Of a DNA stretch of 64,000 bases, positions 7,472 to 16,171 are shown piece after piece; the first letter of the stretch is position 1; the number at the start of each line of letters is the position of its first letter. A program made the position numbers and the translations under genes. The notes under the pieces were generated by a model. That model was not told the DNA's origin. It was given only the letters and a program-made list of their open reading frames with translations, and did not search any database. Source of the DNA: Candidatus Zixiibacteriota bacterium (GTDB lineage: Bacteria > Zixibacteria > MSB-5A5 > GN15 > FEB-12); the NCBI GenBank assembly GCA_035380245.1, contig DAOSXA010000002.1, forward strand, positions 372,001 to 436,000, in the 5' to 3' direction.

Positions 7472-8728
7472 TTAATCCGCCTCATGGTCTTTGTTAACGG
7501 TTGATTTCATCACTTCTCGAAGTGCTTCTCGCTCAATTATCGGTAATTCTCTATCGGTTTCCAGATAGGCGGCAGGATGTCCCAAAGCCAGATTCATGTA
7601 ACTGCGAGCCACCTCGTCCCAGCGATAACGTTCGGCAATACGACGCCGCATCGCCTCGGACTGATCGGGCATATCCATCGCAGCCGAAACCAGGACTTCA
7701 GCCAAATTATGCACTTGAAAAAAGAACCCGCTCTCCCCCAGCACCTCACGGCTGAAGTCAATGTCGATCGCAACCACGCGCGGACAAACCGCCATCGCTT
7801 CGAGCAGCGCCGGATTGGTGCCGCCGACCGAGTTGCCGTGCACGTAACAACGACAGTTGCGGCGAAGTGCATACAACTCATCGGCATCGTAGTTGGCCGG
7901 AAGAATCCTAACGCCGTTGACGCCATCGTAAGCTCGCAGTCTCTCAGCATAAGGAGTCGGTTGCTGGTATCCTACCACAACCATCCGAAAGCCTTTCCGG
8001 GACAAATCGGTCGCGGCGAATGAACTGACTGTTTCAAACGGAAGATTATCCGGCTCGATGCGGGTGATCTGTAGAAAATACTTCCCGGACTCAAGCTCGT
8101 ATTTGTTCAGGATATCTGCCTGTTTCTCGGGGGAGACATCATATTTGCGCGGCGCTCCATAGGGAATGAACTGCGACTCGGCGCCGAATTGCTCCCGGTA
8201 GAAATTCTGAATCCCCACACTGTCGCTCACCAATGTTGCTCGAAGACGGCTTACTATCCAACTCGAAAGATAGTAGTACAGCTTGAACGGCCAACTCCAT
8301 TTGGCCCTTTTCCATTCGAGTCCGTCGGTGTTGATCACCATCGGGATTCGCGCCATGACGGTAAGCAGAATCCCCGGCAGGTTGGCGTTGTTAAACCACA
8401 TCACACAGTCATAGCGGCGACGGTCGCGCCGGATTGCTCTCCCGGTCTGAATCGAGGCGATGAACGTATCCAGCACGCGATGACGACTTCCGGCAACATA
8501 TCGCAGCATCCGCCCCTCGTGTCGGTCAGGTCGGACATCACCGTTGGATTCACGACAAAACACCTCGCATTCGAAACCGTTACGGATAAAATGCGCCGTG
8601 ATGTGATCGATGGCGGTCTCAAAACCGCCGTAGTTGGCGGGGAGTCCGCGCGTGCCGCAGAATGCCACTCGCGGTTTATCGGAGGCTGATCTTGTTTTGC
8701 GCTTGAACGTGAGTTTGGTATCTGTCAT
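7472..8728 (-). CDS. Glycosyltransferase, DUF1972/GT4 type
   Basis: A GT-B fold sugar transferase of 418 residues. The N-terminal strand and loop AFCGTRGLPANYGGFET (about 22-38) is the hallmark of the DUF1972 family, often annotated as rhamnosyltransferases of exopolysaccharide clusters. The C-terminal nucleotide-sugar domain carries GGTNPALLEAMA, with the conserved Glu. Because a full dTDP-rhamnose operon is in the same locus, rhamnose is a plausible donor; this is inference. It lies 113 bp downstream of the SGNH hydrolase gene and 15 bp upstream of the Wzi-like gene, on the same strand. Confidence 0.88.
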   Translation of the reverse strand: MTDTKLTFKRKTRSASDKPRVAFCGTRGLPANYGGFETAIDHITAHFIRNGFECEVFCRESNGDVRPDRHEGRMLRYVAGSRHRVLDTFIASIQTGRAIRRDRRRYDCVMWFNNANLPGILLTVMARIPMVINTDGLEWKRAKWSWPFKLYYYLSSWIVSRLRATLVSDSVGIQNFYREQFGAESQFIPYGAPRKYDVSPEKQADILNKYELESGKYFLQITRIEPDNLPFETVSSFAATDLSRKGFRMVVVGYQQPTPYAERLRAYDGVNGVRILPANYDADELYALRRNCRCYVHGNSVGGTNPALLEAMAVCPRVVAIDIDFSREVLGESGFFFQVHNLAEVLVSAAMDMPDQSEAMRRRIAERYRWDEVARSYMNLALGHPAAYLETDRELPIIEREALREVMKSTVNKDHEAD

Positions 8729-8841
8729 GTCAAGTCGTTCTCTTGAGAGTGTGATAACCTGCCCTCTTTACCACACCTATCGACAGGTATCAGAAAATAC
8801 TGGAGTCGGATCAAGTTAAAAGATGATGAGTCCGTCAATAC

Positions 8842-9915
8842 TCACGGATTGGTAAGCTGTTCCGCCAGACGACGACCAATCACTTCCTGTGTCGCAGGTG
8901 TCAGATGTCTCAATCCATGTGGACGGTTCATCGCCCCGGGCGGTAGTTCTTCGTTTACTATATACGATGCCTCAAGCACTCTCACATCATGTGCCGAAAG
9001 ACTGTCGATCAATGCCGTCGGCATCGAGGGGCCGGTAAGTTTTTCCAGCGGATGCGGCAGATCCAGAACGATAAAGCGGGTATCCGATGAATCACACAGC
9101 ATCTTCATGCGAAGAATCAAAGCCTCCGCCAGCCGTTCTTGTGAAGAAGTCGGGCCGTTATCCACGACCGCGCGAGCCTCAACCGCTTCTTGATCCGTTT
9201 CCGAGGTGATCACGTTGACCATCATTGAAAATAAAAAGGAGTGTTGGATCAACCAGCGAAACAGGCCAATGCCGAGTAAACGATCCTGAACTGCGATCCC
9301 CGGCAGGTAAGTAGTTTTACTGAGTACAAGCGAATCGTGCTCTATCGCGTACAATCCGCTATGTTCGGCATCCTCGAAATCATTGGCATAGAATCCCAAT
9401 ACTACTAAATCAGGTTGATAGCGGAGTCCTTCATAATGCAGAAAAGCCAATTCCTGAGCTGTTCCAAATCCGGCGATACCGCAGTTGAGAACCTCGAAGC
9501 GGACACTTCGTACGCGAAGTTCCCGTTCCAACACAGCGGGCCAGGTTGAATCCTGATCACATTCATATCCCATCGTTTGGGAATCACCGAGACAGAGAAT
9601 GCGATAAACAGAATCGGCCTTTTCGTAATCGTAATCACGGTAATCACGAAATCCCCAGTTGTTGGTCGTGAACTCCCAGGAACCATCGGCGGACTTGTGA
9701 CGGAAGGTCTCATTTGAACGCAGACGCGGAATAGATACCGGTCCATAATGGGCCGCGGTCTGAAAACGCGGGAACAGGTACATCGAATCGCCGAACAACC
9801 AGCGGACAGCCAGCTCGGACATAACCGTACAGATCAGGAAGGTGGAAAACGCCAGCAAGAGATTAAACAGCACGGCCGCCAACGGTAGTTTTTTGCCGAC
9901 AGTCGCTTCAGTCAT
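8842..9915 (-). CDS. Membrane-anchored SGNH/GDSL hydrolase-like protein
   Basis: An N-terminal transmembrane segment (about residues 11-38) anchors a periplasmic or surface SGNH domain. Block I reads CLGDSQTMGY with the nucleophile Ser112. Block II is GIAGFGT. Block III contains YANDF with the conserved Asn. A late His in the HGLRHLTP region is the likely catalytic base. Such proteins next to carbamoyltransferases and polymerases often acetylate or deacetylate the polysaccharide; the actual substrate is unknown. The start overlaps the end of the carbamoyltransferase gene by 8 bases, implying co-translation. Confidence 0.82.
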   Translation of the reverse strand: MTEATVGKKLPLAAVLFNLLLAFSTFLICTVMSELAVRWLFGDSMYLFPRFQTAAHYGPVSIPRLRSNETFRHKSADGSWEFTTNNWGFRDYRDYDYEKADSVYRILCLGDSQTMGYECDQDSTWPAVLERELRVRSVRFEVLNCGIAGFGTAQELAFLHYEGLRYQPDLVVLGFYANDFEDAEHSGLYAIEHDSLVLSKTTYLPGIAVQDRLLGIGLFRWLIQHSFLFSMMVNVITSETDQEAVEARAVVDNGPTSSQERLAEALILRMKMLCDSSDTRFIVLDLPHPLEKLTGPSMPTALIDSLSAHDVRVLEASYIVNEELPPGAMNRPHGLRHLTPATQEVIGRRLAEQLTNP

Positions 9916-11761
9916 TTTCGAACGCCTCCTCCCACAGGTCGGCTTTGTCCTTTAATGGTTGGCTGGTTTTGTCATACAAGTAATCACCAATCACCAGGAA
10001 ATCCATTTCGGTTCTCATGAAACAGCGATAGGCCTCTTCAGGCGTACATACGATCGGTTCGCCTCGGACGTTGAAGCTGGTGTTGACCAACACCGGGCAG
10101 CCGGTGATATCATAGAACGACTCCAACAACCGATACAGACGCGGGTTCGCATCCGATGTAACAGTTTGCACACGGGCGGAATTATCGACATGCGTAACCG
10201 CCGGGATCTCCGACCGTGGTTGGTTCAATCGCTCCGATAAGGATCCCGAAGGATTTACAGAGGAATTTTTAAGTCTTGCCTGCCGGACCGGAGCCGTGAA
10301 CAACATATACGGCGAAGGGACATCCAGATCAAACCACCGACGAGCATGTTCGAGCAGTACGACCGGTGCAAACGGCCGAAATCCCTCACGTTTCTTGATA
10401 GCGAGATTGAGCTTGCGTTGCATTCCGGGCGAACGGGGATCGGCCAGAATGGACCGATTTCCTAGAGCACGCGGACCGAATTCCATACGCCCCTGAAACC
10501 ATCCCACTACCTTACCGGCATCGAGCAGGGCGGCTACGCGTCGACAGAGATTTTCAAAATCAGAAAACTTCTCGTACTTAGGTCTCCAGGGTGATAGTCG
10601 TTCATCGACTTCTCCTTTCGAATATCCCGGACCGAGCAGAGCGTATTCCATTCCATCCGGTTTATGGATATTCCGCTCTTGTCTCAGAGCAATATGCCAC
10701 CCTGCCAACGCTGCCCCGAGCGCACCACCGGCATCACCCGCCGCCGGTTGAATCCAGACACGGTCGAATAAACCGGATCGAAGCAACCGGCCGTTGGCAA
10801 CACAGTTCAGAGCCACACCGCCGGCCAGACAAAGGTCCCTTTCGCCCGTCAACTCATGGGCGGAACGAGACAAACGGAGAAGGATATCCTCGGTGACAAC
10901 CTGAATCGCCGCGGCCAATGCGATATGCCCCGTCTGAATCTCCCCCCCGGTCAAACGGGGAGCGACCTCGAACAACTCACGCCAGCGGGATTCGTCGAAC
11001 ATCGTCATACCGGTTGCATACGGGAAATAAGCCATATTGAGGCGCAGAGAGCCATCATCGCGCAGGTCTACCAACTCATTCAGGATACGTTCTACCTGAC
11101 GGCGGACATCACCGGAGTCACGGTCGGCATAAGGTGCGAGCCCCATCAGTTTGTATTCGCCGCTGTTGACCTTAAAACCACAATAGGCCGTAAACGCGGC
11201 ATAGAGTAAACCTATCGAGTGCGGGAAATCCAACTGGCGCAGAAGGTGCATGCCTGCCGACTGGCCGTGACAGATCGTTGCCGTAGCCCATTCTCCAACA
11301 CCGTCAATTGTAAGCACAGCGGCAGACTCGAACGGCGAAGGATAAAAAGCGGCCGCGGCATGCGAAAGATGATGCTCTGGAAAAAGTAATCGGGGTTTTC
11401 TAAAACCCAGCTTTTTCAACTCGCGCACCAGGAGTCGTCGCATAAACAACTTCTCCCCTATCCACACCGGCATTGCTTTAACGAAGCTGCTGAATCCACG
11501 CGGTGCAAAGGCATGATAAGTCTCAAGCAGTCGTTCGAATTTGAGCATCGGTTTGTCGTAGAAAACGACGGCCTCGATCTGATCGGGAGTCAGATCGGCA
11601 TAATTGAGAACGAAGTTTATCGCATCAGCCGGGAAACGAGGATCGTATTTAATGCGCGAGAACCGCTCCTGCTGAGCCGCGGCAACGACCTTGCCGTCAA
11701 CCACGAGCGCTGCAGCGCTGTCGTGATAGTAAGCGGAGATGCCAAGAATCGCGCGAGCCAT
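9908..11761 (-). CDS. Carbamoyltransferase (NodU/CmcH family)
   Basis: Transfers a carbamoyl group from carbamoyl phosphate to a hydroxyl of a sugar or natural product. The 617-residue product has the Kae1-like N-terminal ATPase domain (GISAYYHDSAA at about 6-16; HHLSHAAAAFYPSPF; IDGVGEW) and the C-terminal domain with the conserved MEFGPRALGNRSILADPR segment. I placed the start at the ATG at 11761, where family homology begins, rather than the upstream in-frame codon. It lies directly after the DUF5989 gene, and before the SGNH hydrolase with overlap. In this polysaccharide locus the likely substrate is an O-antigen or exopolysaccharide sugar. Confidence 0.95.
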   Translation of the reverse strand: MARAILGISAYYHDSAAALVVDGKVVAAAQQERFSRIKYDPRFPADAINFVLNYADLTPDQIEAVVFYDKPMLKFERLLETYHAFAPRGFSSFVKAMPVWIGEKLFMRRLLVRELKKLGFRKPRLLFPEHHLSHAAAAFYPSPFESAAVLTIDGVGEWATATICHGQSAGMHLLRQLDFPHSIGLLYAAFTAYCGFKVNSGEYKLMGLAPYADRDSGDVRRQVERILNELVDLRDDGSLRLNMAYFPYATGMTMFDESRWRELFEVAPRLTGGEIQTGHIALAAAIQVVTEDILLRLSRSAHELTGERDLCLAGGVALNCVANGRLLRSGLFDRVWIQPAAGDAGGALGAALAGWHIALRQERNIHKPDGMEYALLGPGYSKGEVDERLSPWRPKYEKFSDFENLCRRVAALLDAGKVVGWFQGRMEFGPRALGNRSILADPRSPGMQRKLNLAIKKREGFRPFAPVVLLEHARRWFDLDVPSPYMLFTAPVRQARLKNSSVNPSGSLSERLNQPRSEIPAVTHVDNSARVQTVTSDANPRLYRLLESFYDITGCPVLVNTSFNVRGEPIVCTPEEAYRCFMRTEMDFLVIGDYLYDKTSQPLKDKADLWEEAFEND

Positions 11762-11771
11762 TGGGGAGACC

Positions 11772-11921
11772 TTAGAAAAGCGTGTAGATAAACGGACCCA
11801 GAGCACTGCTGCCGGCTAATACGATGAGCACTCCCAGCAGCACCAACACTACGATAGCCGGAGCCAGCCAGTATTTCTTACGATGCTTGAAAAAGCCGAT
11901 CAGATCTCCGAATGAACTCAT
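11772..11921 (-). CDS. DUF5989 small membrane protein
   Basis: A 49-residue protein: an N-terminal amphipathic part (MSSFGDLIGFFKHRKKYW) followed by one strongly hydrophobic helix and the ending ALGPFIYTLF. This length and pattern match the DUF5989 family, which almost always sits next to a SxtJ protein and a carbamoyltransferase. The ATG at 11921 is chosen over longer in-frame starts because the family begins there and an AAAGG lies upstream. It starts 2 bp past the sxtJ-like stop and ends 10 bp before the carbamoyltransferase start. Biochemical function is unknown. Confidence 0.85.
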   Translation of the reverse strand: MSSFGDLIGFFKHRKKYWLAPAIVVLVLLGVLIVLAGSSALGPFIYTLF

Positions 11922-11922
11922 T

Positions 11923-12333
11923 TCAATAAGGCCTTTCCAAATCATCCGGTCCGAACTGTTTCTCACGTTTATTGAAAGCCGATCCGTCTTCCTTTTTGAA
12001 GCGACCGACATGCAGCGTGTCCCGGCCGGTCCAGCGTCGGAATAGGCCGATAGGCGTCACGATCAGGAAATAGATCAAACTGAGGATAATGCGAGAAACC
12101 ACCAAGCCGACGAAATGCGTCACGGTGAGCCAAACGGCAGCGAGTGGTTTGAACAGAATCGGAGCGATTAATCCCAGCACAAGGACAACACCGGCGCCTA
12201 GCACCCAACGCAGATCCTTGTTCCAATAACCGACCGCCACCCCGATCAGGGCAAGCAGCATCGCCATATCACGCTGGTGAAGCGGCGTCGGTTCAAGACG
12301 CGGTTGTGACGAGCCTGATTCTGTCGCACTCAT
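11923..12333 (-). CDS. SxtJ-family membrane protein
   Basis: 136 residues with three likely membrane helices (about 24-40, 45-62 and 70-97). The PIGLFRRWTGRDTL segment after the last helix is typical of the SxtJ family, named from saxitoxin clusters and found beside carbamoyltransferases in many polysaccharide loci. It is the first gene of a minus-strand run SxtJ-DUF5989-carbamoyltransferase-SGNH hydrolase, so it may help present carbamoyl phosphate or anchor the enzyme at the membrane. That role is inferred only from conserved neighbourhood. Confidence 0.83.
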   Translation of the reverse strand: MSATESGSSQPRLEPTPLHQRDMAMLLALIGVAVGYWNKDLRWVLGAGVVLVLGLIAPILFKPLAAVWLTVTHFVGLVVSRIILSLIYFLIVTPIGLFRRWTGRDTLHVGRFKKEDGSAFNKREKQFGPDDLERPY

Positions 12334-12586
12334 GCTGTTCTATTCCGAGATATTCCTCATTTCTCGCAACCAATATAGCCTTCCTCAAGAGCATGGTAAA
12401 GCATTCGTTGGATGCGCCCACAGGCTGATGCGAACAAGAAAAAAGGTCCGCATCGCACCGGAAATGCCTTCCCTTCATCACGGACAGCCACCTCACGCAG
12501 ATCCTGCCGGGCCGTGTTAACTGGTTCATTTTGAAACGATTACGTCGCGTAAACAGTCCCCATTCAGTTCGGCACACCACTTGCCA

Positions 12587-12592
12587 TATAAT
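12587..12592 (+). promoter_or_regulatory. Possible -10 box for the wzz-like gene
   Basis: A perfect TATAAT lies 37 bases before the ATG at 12629 in the spacer between divergent genes (12334-12628). No good -35 is visible. Its position favours the ATG at 12629 over the in-frame TTG at 12581, which would lie upstream of the transcript start. Nothing else is recognisable in this roughly 295-bp spacer. Confidence 0.35.
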
Positions 12593-12628
12593 GAATCAGA
12601 CAGGAACCTAAAAAACTGCCTTTGGAGT

Positions 12629-13702
12629 ATGAAAGAGCATCTCTCAGACAAAAATACCTCGCACGACGACCTGAACCACATCAGTTTATTCGATCTGGTT
12701 CGCATCCTTCTATCGCGGCGCCGGATGATCGCCTCGATCGTGGCAATCGTGGTCATTCCCGCCCTTGCGATATTGTTGCTGTTGCCGAATCGGTATAGCT
12801 CAAGCGCTACGTTATTGCCAACCGCACCCGCCGATAAACTGGCCGAGTTGAAAACATTGGCCGGATTCGGCAGCGCCAACCAAGCCGCGGAAAGCTCTTC
12901 GGAGTTGTTCCCAACCATTTTGCGCTCACGACTTGTCAAGGATTCGGTGCTGAATTATTCGTACGTACTCGACCACGGTTCGGCGGCGACAACCGTAACT
13001 CTTGCCGAATATCTCGATGAGGATAATCCTGATAAACTTCGGGCAGCGCTGGACGGCATCACCTCGATCGCTACCGATAAACTGACCGGTGTCATCACCG
13101 TCAGTGTCGAAACCGAGCACCCGGTGCTCTCCCGGGCAGTTCTATCGCAATATCTGAGAGCACTGGAGCATTTTAATCTCCACCAACGAGCCTCCAAAGC
13201 TCAGGAAAACGTGCGCTATCTGGCGTCACAGGCGGCACGGCATAAGGACTCCCTCACCGTTGCCGAAGAAAACGTTCGCCGCTTCCGCGCCCAGAATCGT
13301 AACTGGGCAGCGAGCGCGAATCCCGACATTCTGGCTGAAAGCGTTCAGTTGGAACGTGAGGTGGAAATCCAGAATACGGCTTACCTTTATCTGGCGCGTG
13401 AGTTGGAAATAGCTCGGCTCGATGCCCAAAAAGATATTCCGATCGTTTCGGTGCTGGATCAACCCTCGTTGCCGACCGTCAAGTCCGGTCCGTATCGGCT
13501 CTCGATCCTGCTGGCCGTTTTGGCAGTGACATTACTCTCGGCGGTTTTAATCGCGTTCGTTCTGGAAGCCTTTCGCCTTAAAGCCAACCGTGCGAATGAT
13601 GCCTCCCTGCAAAATCTGCGACACCAACTTGAGGAGACTTTCCCCCGTACCAGCCGTCTCGTCCTGAGACGGACTGAAAATCGGGTGCACGAAACGGTGT
13701 GA
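12629..13702 (+). CDS. Chain-length determinant protein (Wzz/PCP family)
   Basis: An inner-membrane polysaccharide co-polymerase that sets polymer length with the Wzy polymerase. Two membrane helices flank a periplasmic region: one near residues 34-53 (IASIVAIVVIPALAILLLL) and one near 295-318 (LSILLAVLAVTLLSAVLIAF). The middle (about 170-260) is helical, charged and likely coiled-coil, as in Wzz. There is no C-terminal tyrosine-kinase domain, so it is not a Wzc. The frame also opens from TTG at 12581, but a TATAAT just after that TTG points to the ATG at 12629. It is the only plus-strand gene in the locus, and its stop lies 2 bp from the convergent glycosyltransferase stop. Confidence 0.85.
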   Translation: MKEHLSDKNTSHDDLNHISLFDLVRILLSRRRMIASIVAIVVIPALAILLLLPNRYSSSATLLPTAPADKLAELKTLAGFGSANQAAESSSELFPTILRSRLVKDSVLNYSYVLDHGSAATTVTLAEYLDEDNPDKLRAALDGITSIATDKLTGVITVSVETEHPVLSRAVLSQYLRALEHFNLHQRASKAQENVRYLASQAARHKDSLTVAEENVRRFRAQNRNWAASANPDILAESVQLEREVEIQNTAYLYLARELEIARLDAQKDIPIVSVLDQPSLPTVKSGPYRLSILLAVLAVTLLSAVLIAFVLEAFRLKANRANDASLQNLRHQLEETFPRTSRLVLRRTENRVHETV

Positions 13703-13704
13703 AA

Positions 13705-14892
13705 TTATCGGGAGGATAAAACGCGCCAAATCGCTTCGGCACGAGCACGCCAGGTTAATTCATCCGGGATCATGCGTGGTTGCGGGCGAATCTTTAGCGC
13801 CCGGCGAAGGGCAGCTTCAAACGATTCCTTGTCCTGTGCCGTAAACACTCCTTCGTAGGAGTCATCGATTCCTGCCATGCGAGTACTTACGATCGGCTTA
13901 TCGGCCGCCAGGTATTCATAGAACTTTATCGAATCCCCGCCGTGCTGCCGTTCCTCCGGGACATAAGGAATCAGGCAGACATCGAACTGCTGAACGAACG
14001 CCGGATAATCACGATAATGAATATCACCCAGATAATGGAAATTCGGCCGTTGTACGATACGATGGAACTGTCCGGCATCGAGTATCTGACCGGCTAACAC
14101 GAAACTAACTTCGGGAAACGCGGTTGTCAGATAGTTAATCAAATCGGTATCGATCAGATGAGTTACTTTAGCTCCAATGCCGACAAGCGGTCTCGGCAGA
14201 TCAACCAACTTCTCGGGAGCAGCATACCTTTTCCGAAACCGCTCAACATCGACGCCGTTACGGACCACTTCACACTTATCGAGCCCGAACTCGGAACAAT
14301 AGAAATCACGGTTCGATTCTGAGTTGGTAGTCCAGGCCACCCTCATATCGGCCCAATCGGCATAGCAGTCATGTAAACGGCAACTATGCGAGTTATGCTC
14401 CGGAAATTCGAGAAAATTATCCCAGCCGTCGAACAGGCATCGCCGACATTTCAAATGTCGCACCAGAGGCGCTGCAAACAGATTGAAGCTGATGCAGTCA
14501 TAGTCAACGAATCCCTCCGCAGCCAGTGCCTCGATAACGAACGAAACGAACGGCCTCCGACCGAACGCCCTCGCGAACCAGCTCTTGCGCAGAAGCAGCG
14601 GCCCTAATAAGTCGCACGAAAAATAATCCAGCGCCACCGTCCGTTCGTTTAGACGCACAACTCCACGACAGACCTTCTTTTTGATAACCTCACCTTTTGT
14701 GCGCCCGGCGCCGGTACGAACCAAACACTCTGCGGCCGTAACCGGTCGGTTTATAATCATAATGCGCCGAACGTTCGGTAATTCCGACAGATGCACGATC
14801 AAATGGGCGTCACGCGTACGAGCACCCTCGGCCTGGACTTTCGACCAGGAATGATAGGGGATAACAACCAGGTCCCGGGGTTCAGCGACCAT
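13705..14892 (-). CDS. Glycosyltransferase (GT4-like)
   Basis: A GT-B fold transferase of about 395 residues. The C-terminal donor domain has FDVCLIPY and GGDSIKFYEYLAADKPIVST, the usual K-FYEYLA-x-G/D-K-P signature of this group. The N-terminal half has WDNFLEFPEH and a Cys-containing RHLKCRRCLFDGWDN stretch typical of several exopolysaccharide glycosyltransferases. I chose the start at 14892 (MVAEPRDLVVIPY), where the fold begins; the longer frame adds a Cys/Arg-rich leader that is really the 3' end of the upstream gene. It overlaps the ligase gene by 11 bases and is the last gene of the rml-led run. Donor and acceptor are unknown. Confidence 0.82.
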   Translation of the reverse strand: MVAEPRDLVVIPYHSWSKVQAEGARTRDAHLIVHLSELPNVRRIMIINRPVTAAECLVRTGAGRTKGEVIKKKVCRGVVRLNERTVALDYFSCDLLGPLLLRKSWFARAFGRRPFVSFVIEALAAEGFVDYDCISFNLFAAPLVRHLKCRRCLFDGWDNFLEFPEHNSHSCRLHDCYADWADMRVAWTTNSESNRDFYCSEFGLDKCEVVRNGVDVERFRKRYAAPEKLVDLPRPLVGIGAKVTHLIDTDLINYLTTAFPEVSFVLAGQILDAGQFHRIVQRPNFHYLGDIHYRDYPAFVQQFDVCLIPYVPEERQHGGDSIKFYEYLAADKPIVSTRMAGIDDSYEGVFTAQDKESFEAALRRALKIRPQPRMIPDELTWRARAEAIWRVLSSR

Positions 14893-16171
14893 GCGTCGTC
14901 CCCCCCAGCAGCATGGCCAATCCACACAGCAAACCACAAAACGCCCATAACAGAAGATTGATCGGATAAGCACCGAGACTCGATCCGGTCAGACCGGCGA
15001 TCATGATTACCGTAAGCGGTCCGGATAAAAGCATGGCGGCGGGCAAATCGCCCTCGCCGCGCAGACGGAATGCGGCCTGCGCCAGCAGCAACACCATCAG
15101 CAGAAACAGAATCAGACCGGGCCAGCCGGTTTCCAGCGCCACTCGCAGAAACAAATTATGGCTGGTGACGTGAATTTTGTTGGCCGGTTCGAAATACTGC
15201 TCCATCGCATCGGCCGCCGAACCCATCCCGAGTCCCGCCGGGTGTGATTTAAGAAGACTCCAGCCGTGGGCGTAACCCTCAAAACGACTCGTGAAACGAG
15301 TCCCCTGCGACATATCGTCCAGGCTGGAAAGACTCCCGAACAGCATGCCCACCTCGGGGAAAAGGCCGGTCAGTATCCAGCCAATCAGAATCAGCACGAC
15401 CAGCACTATCAGAGTAATCCAGACGATTTTCATGCGCCGTTGTCGGTAAATAAAAAACAACACGATCGGGATCGAACCGGCTAATGCCACGACTGAAGAC
15501 CGCGTTAAGCTCGCCAGACAGGCCAGCACGGATAAAACGGCCAGGGTTATCGGCCAGGCTCTTTTCTTCTCGGCATAGAGAGTCAGCGCCACCCAAAACA
15601 TGAATCCGGAAAACAGCCCGAGATGAAAAGGTCCGTTGAAAATCGAAAAGGCTCGCGTCTTGCCGAAAATCTGCCAGGTGTCGATAGAGGCCGTGTTGGC
15701 GGAGATCAAGGCATAATCGAAACCGGATAAGAAGAAAAACTGCTTGATACCGTACAGGAGAATCGGGATAGCACACAGCCCTATCAAGTGGACGGTCTTA
15801 ATTACATACTCGCGGTTCGTCGCGGCCGCCACCGCCACGAAAAAGATCAGCATCTGAAATATCAGTCTCCGAAATCCCTCAATCCCCGCCACCATCGACG
15901 GCACATTCGGATTGAAAAGTTCCGCCAAACCTATCGTTATGAAAGCCAGGAAAAGCCATTCTATCCGAAGCCATTTTCGACCCTGTAACAACCCGGTGAT
16001 CGTTACCCATAAGAAAAGCACACCGGTCACGACATCGGCCAGAAGGATCCAATAACGCGAGCCCAATGCTACCTTGGCGACATTGATGAACATCGCTCCG
16101 ACCAACAGGAACAACAAAGCTCGCTGGAGTCCGCTCAGACGTTGTGAGAATGCCGCTATTCGTTCGCCCAT
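14882..16171 (-). CDS. O-antigen ligase/polymerase family membrane protein (Wzy/WaaL)
   Basis: A 429-residue polytopic membrane protein with about ten to twelve helices and a large periplasmic loop near the C-terminal third, containing GMGSAADAMEQYF and HNLFLRVALETGWPG. This H-N-x-x-L-x-x-x-x-E-x-G pattern is the signature of the O-antigen ligase/Wzy_C family. Such proteins either polymerise repeat units or ligate polymer to lipid A; sequence alone does not separate them. The start at 16171 (MGERIAAFSQ) removes an implausible leader and overlaps the upstream glycosyltransferase by 16 bases. It belongs to the rml-led operon. Confidence 0.85.
   Translation of the reverse strand: MGERIAAFSQRLSGLQRALLFLLVGAMFINVAKVALGSRYWILLADVVTGVLFLWVTITGLLQGRKWLRIEWLFLAFITIGLAELFNPNVPSMVAGIEGFRRLIFQMLIFFVAVAAATNREYVIKTVHLIGLCAIPILLYGIKQFFFLSGFDYALISANTASIDTWQIFGKTRAFSIFNGPFHLGLFSGFMFWVALTLYAEKKRAWPITLAVLSVLACLASLTRSSVVALAGSIPIVLFFIYRQRRMKIVWITLIVLVVLILIGWILTGLFPEVGMLFGSLSSLDDMSQGTRFTSRFEGYAHGWSLLKSHPAGLGMGSAADAMEQYFEPANKIHVTSHNLFLRVALETGWPGLILFLLMVLLLAQAAFRLRGEGDLPAAMLLSGPLTVIMIAGLTGSSLGAYPINLLLWAFCGLLCGLAMLLGGTTHGR

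Noticed and set aside
9908..11806. Upstream start of the carbamoyltransferase
   Set aside because: The first 15 residues of the longer frame fall in the spacer and overlap the DUF5989 gene; homology begins at the ATG at 11761.
12581..12628. Longer wzz start at the TTG
   Set aside because: A TATAAT lies immediately after it, no ribosome site precedes it, and the extra residues are not family-like.
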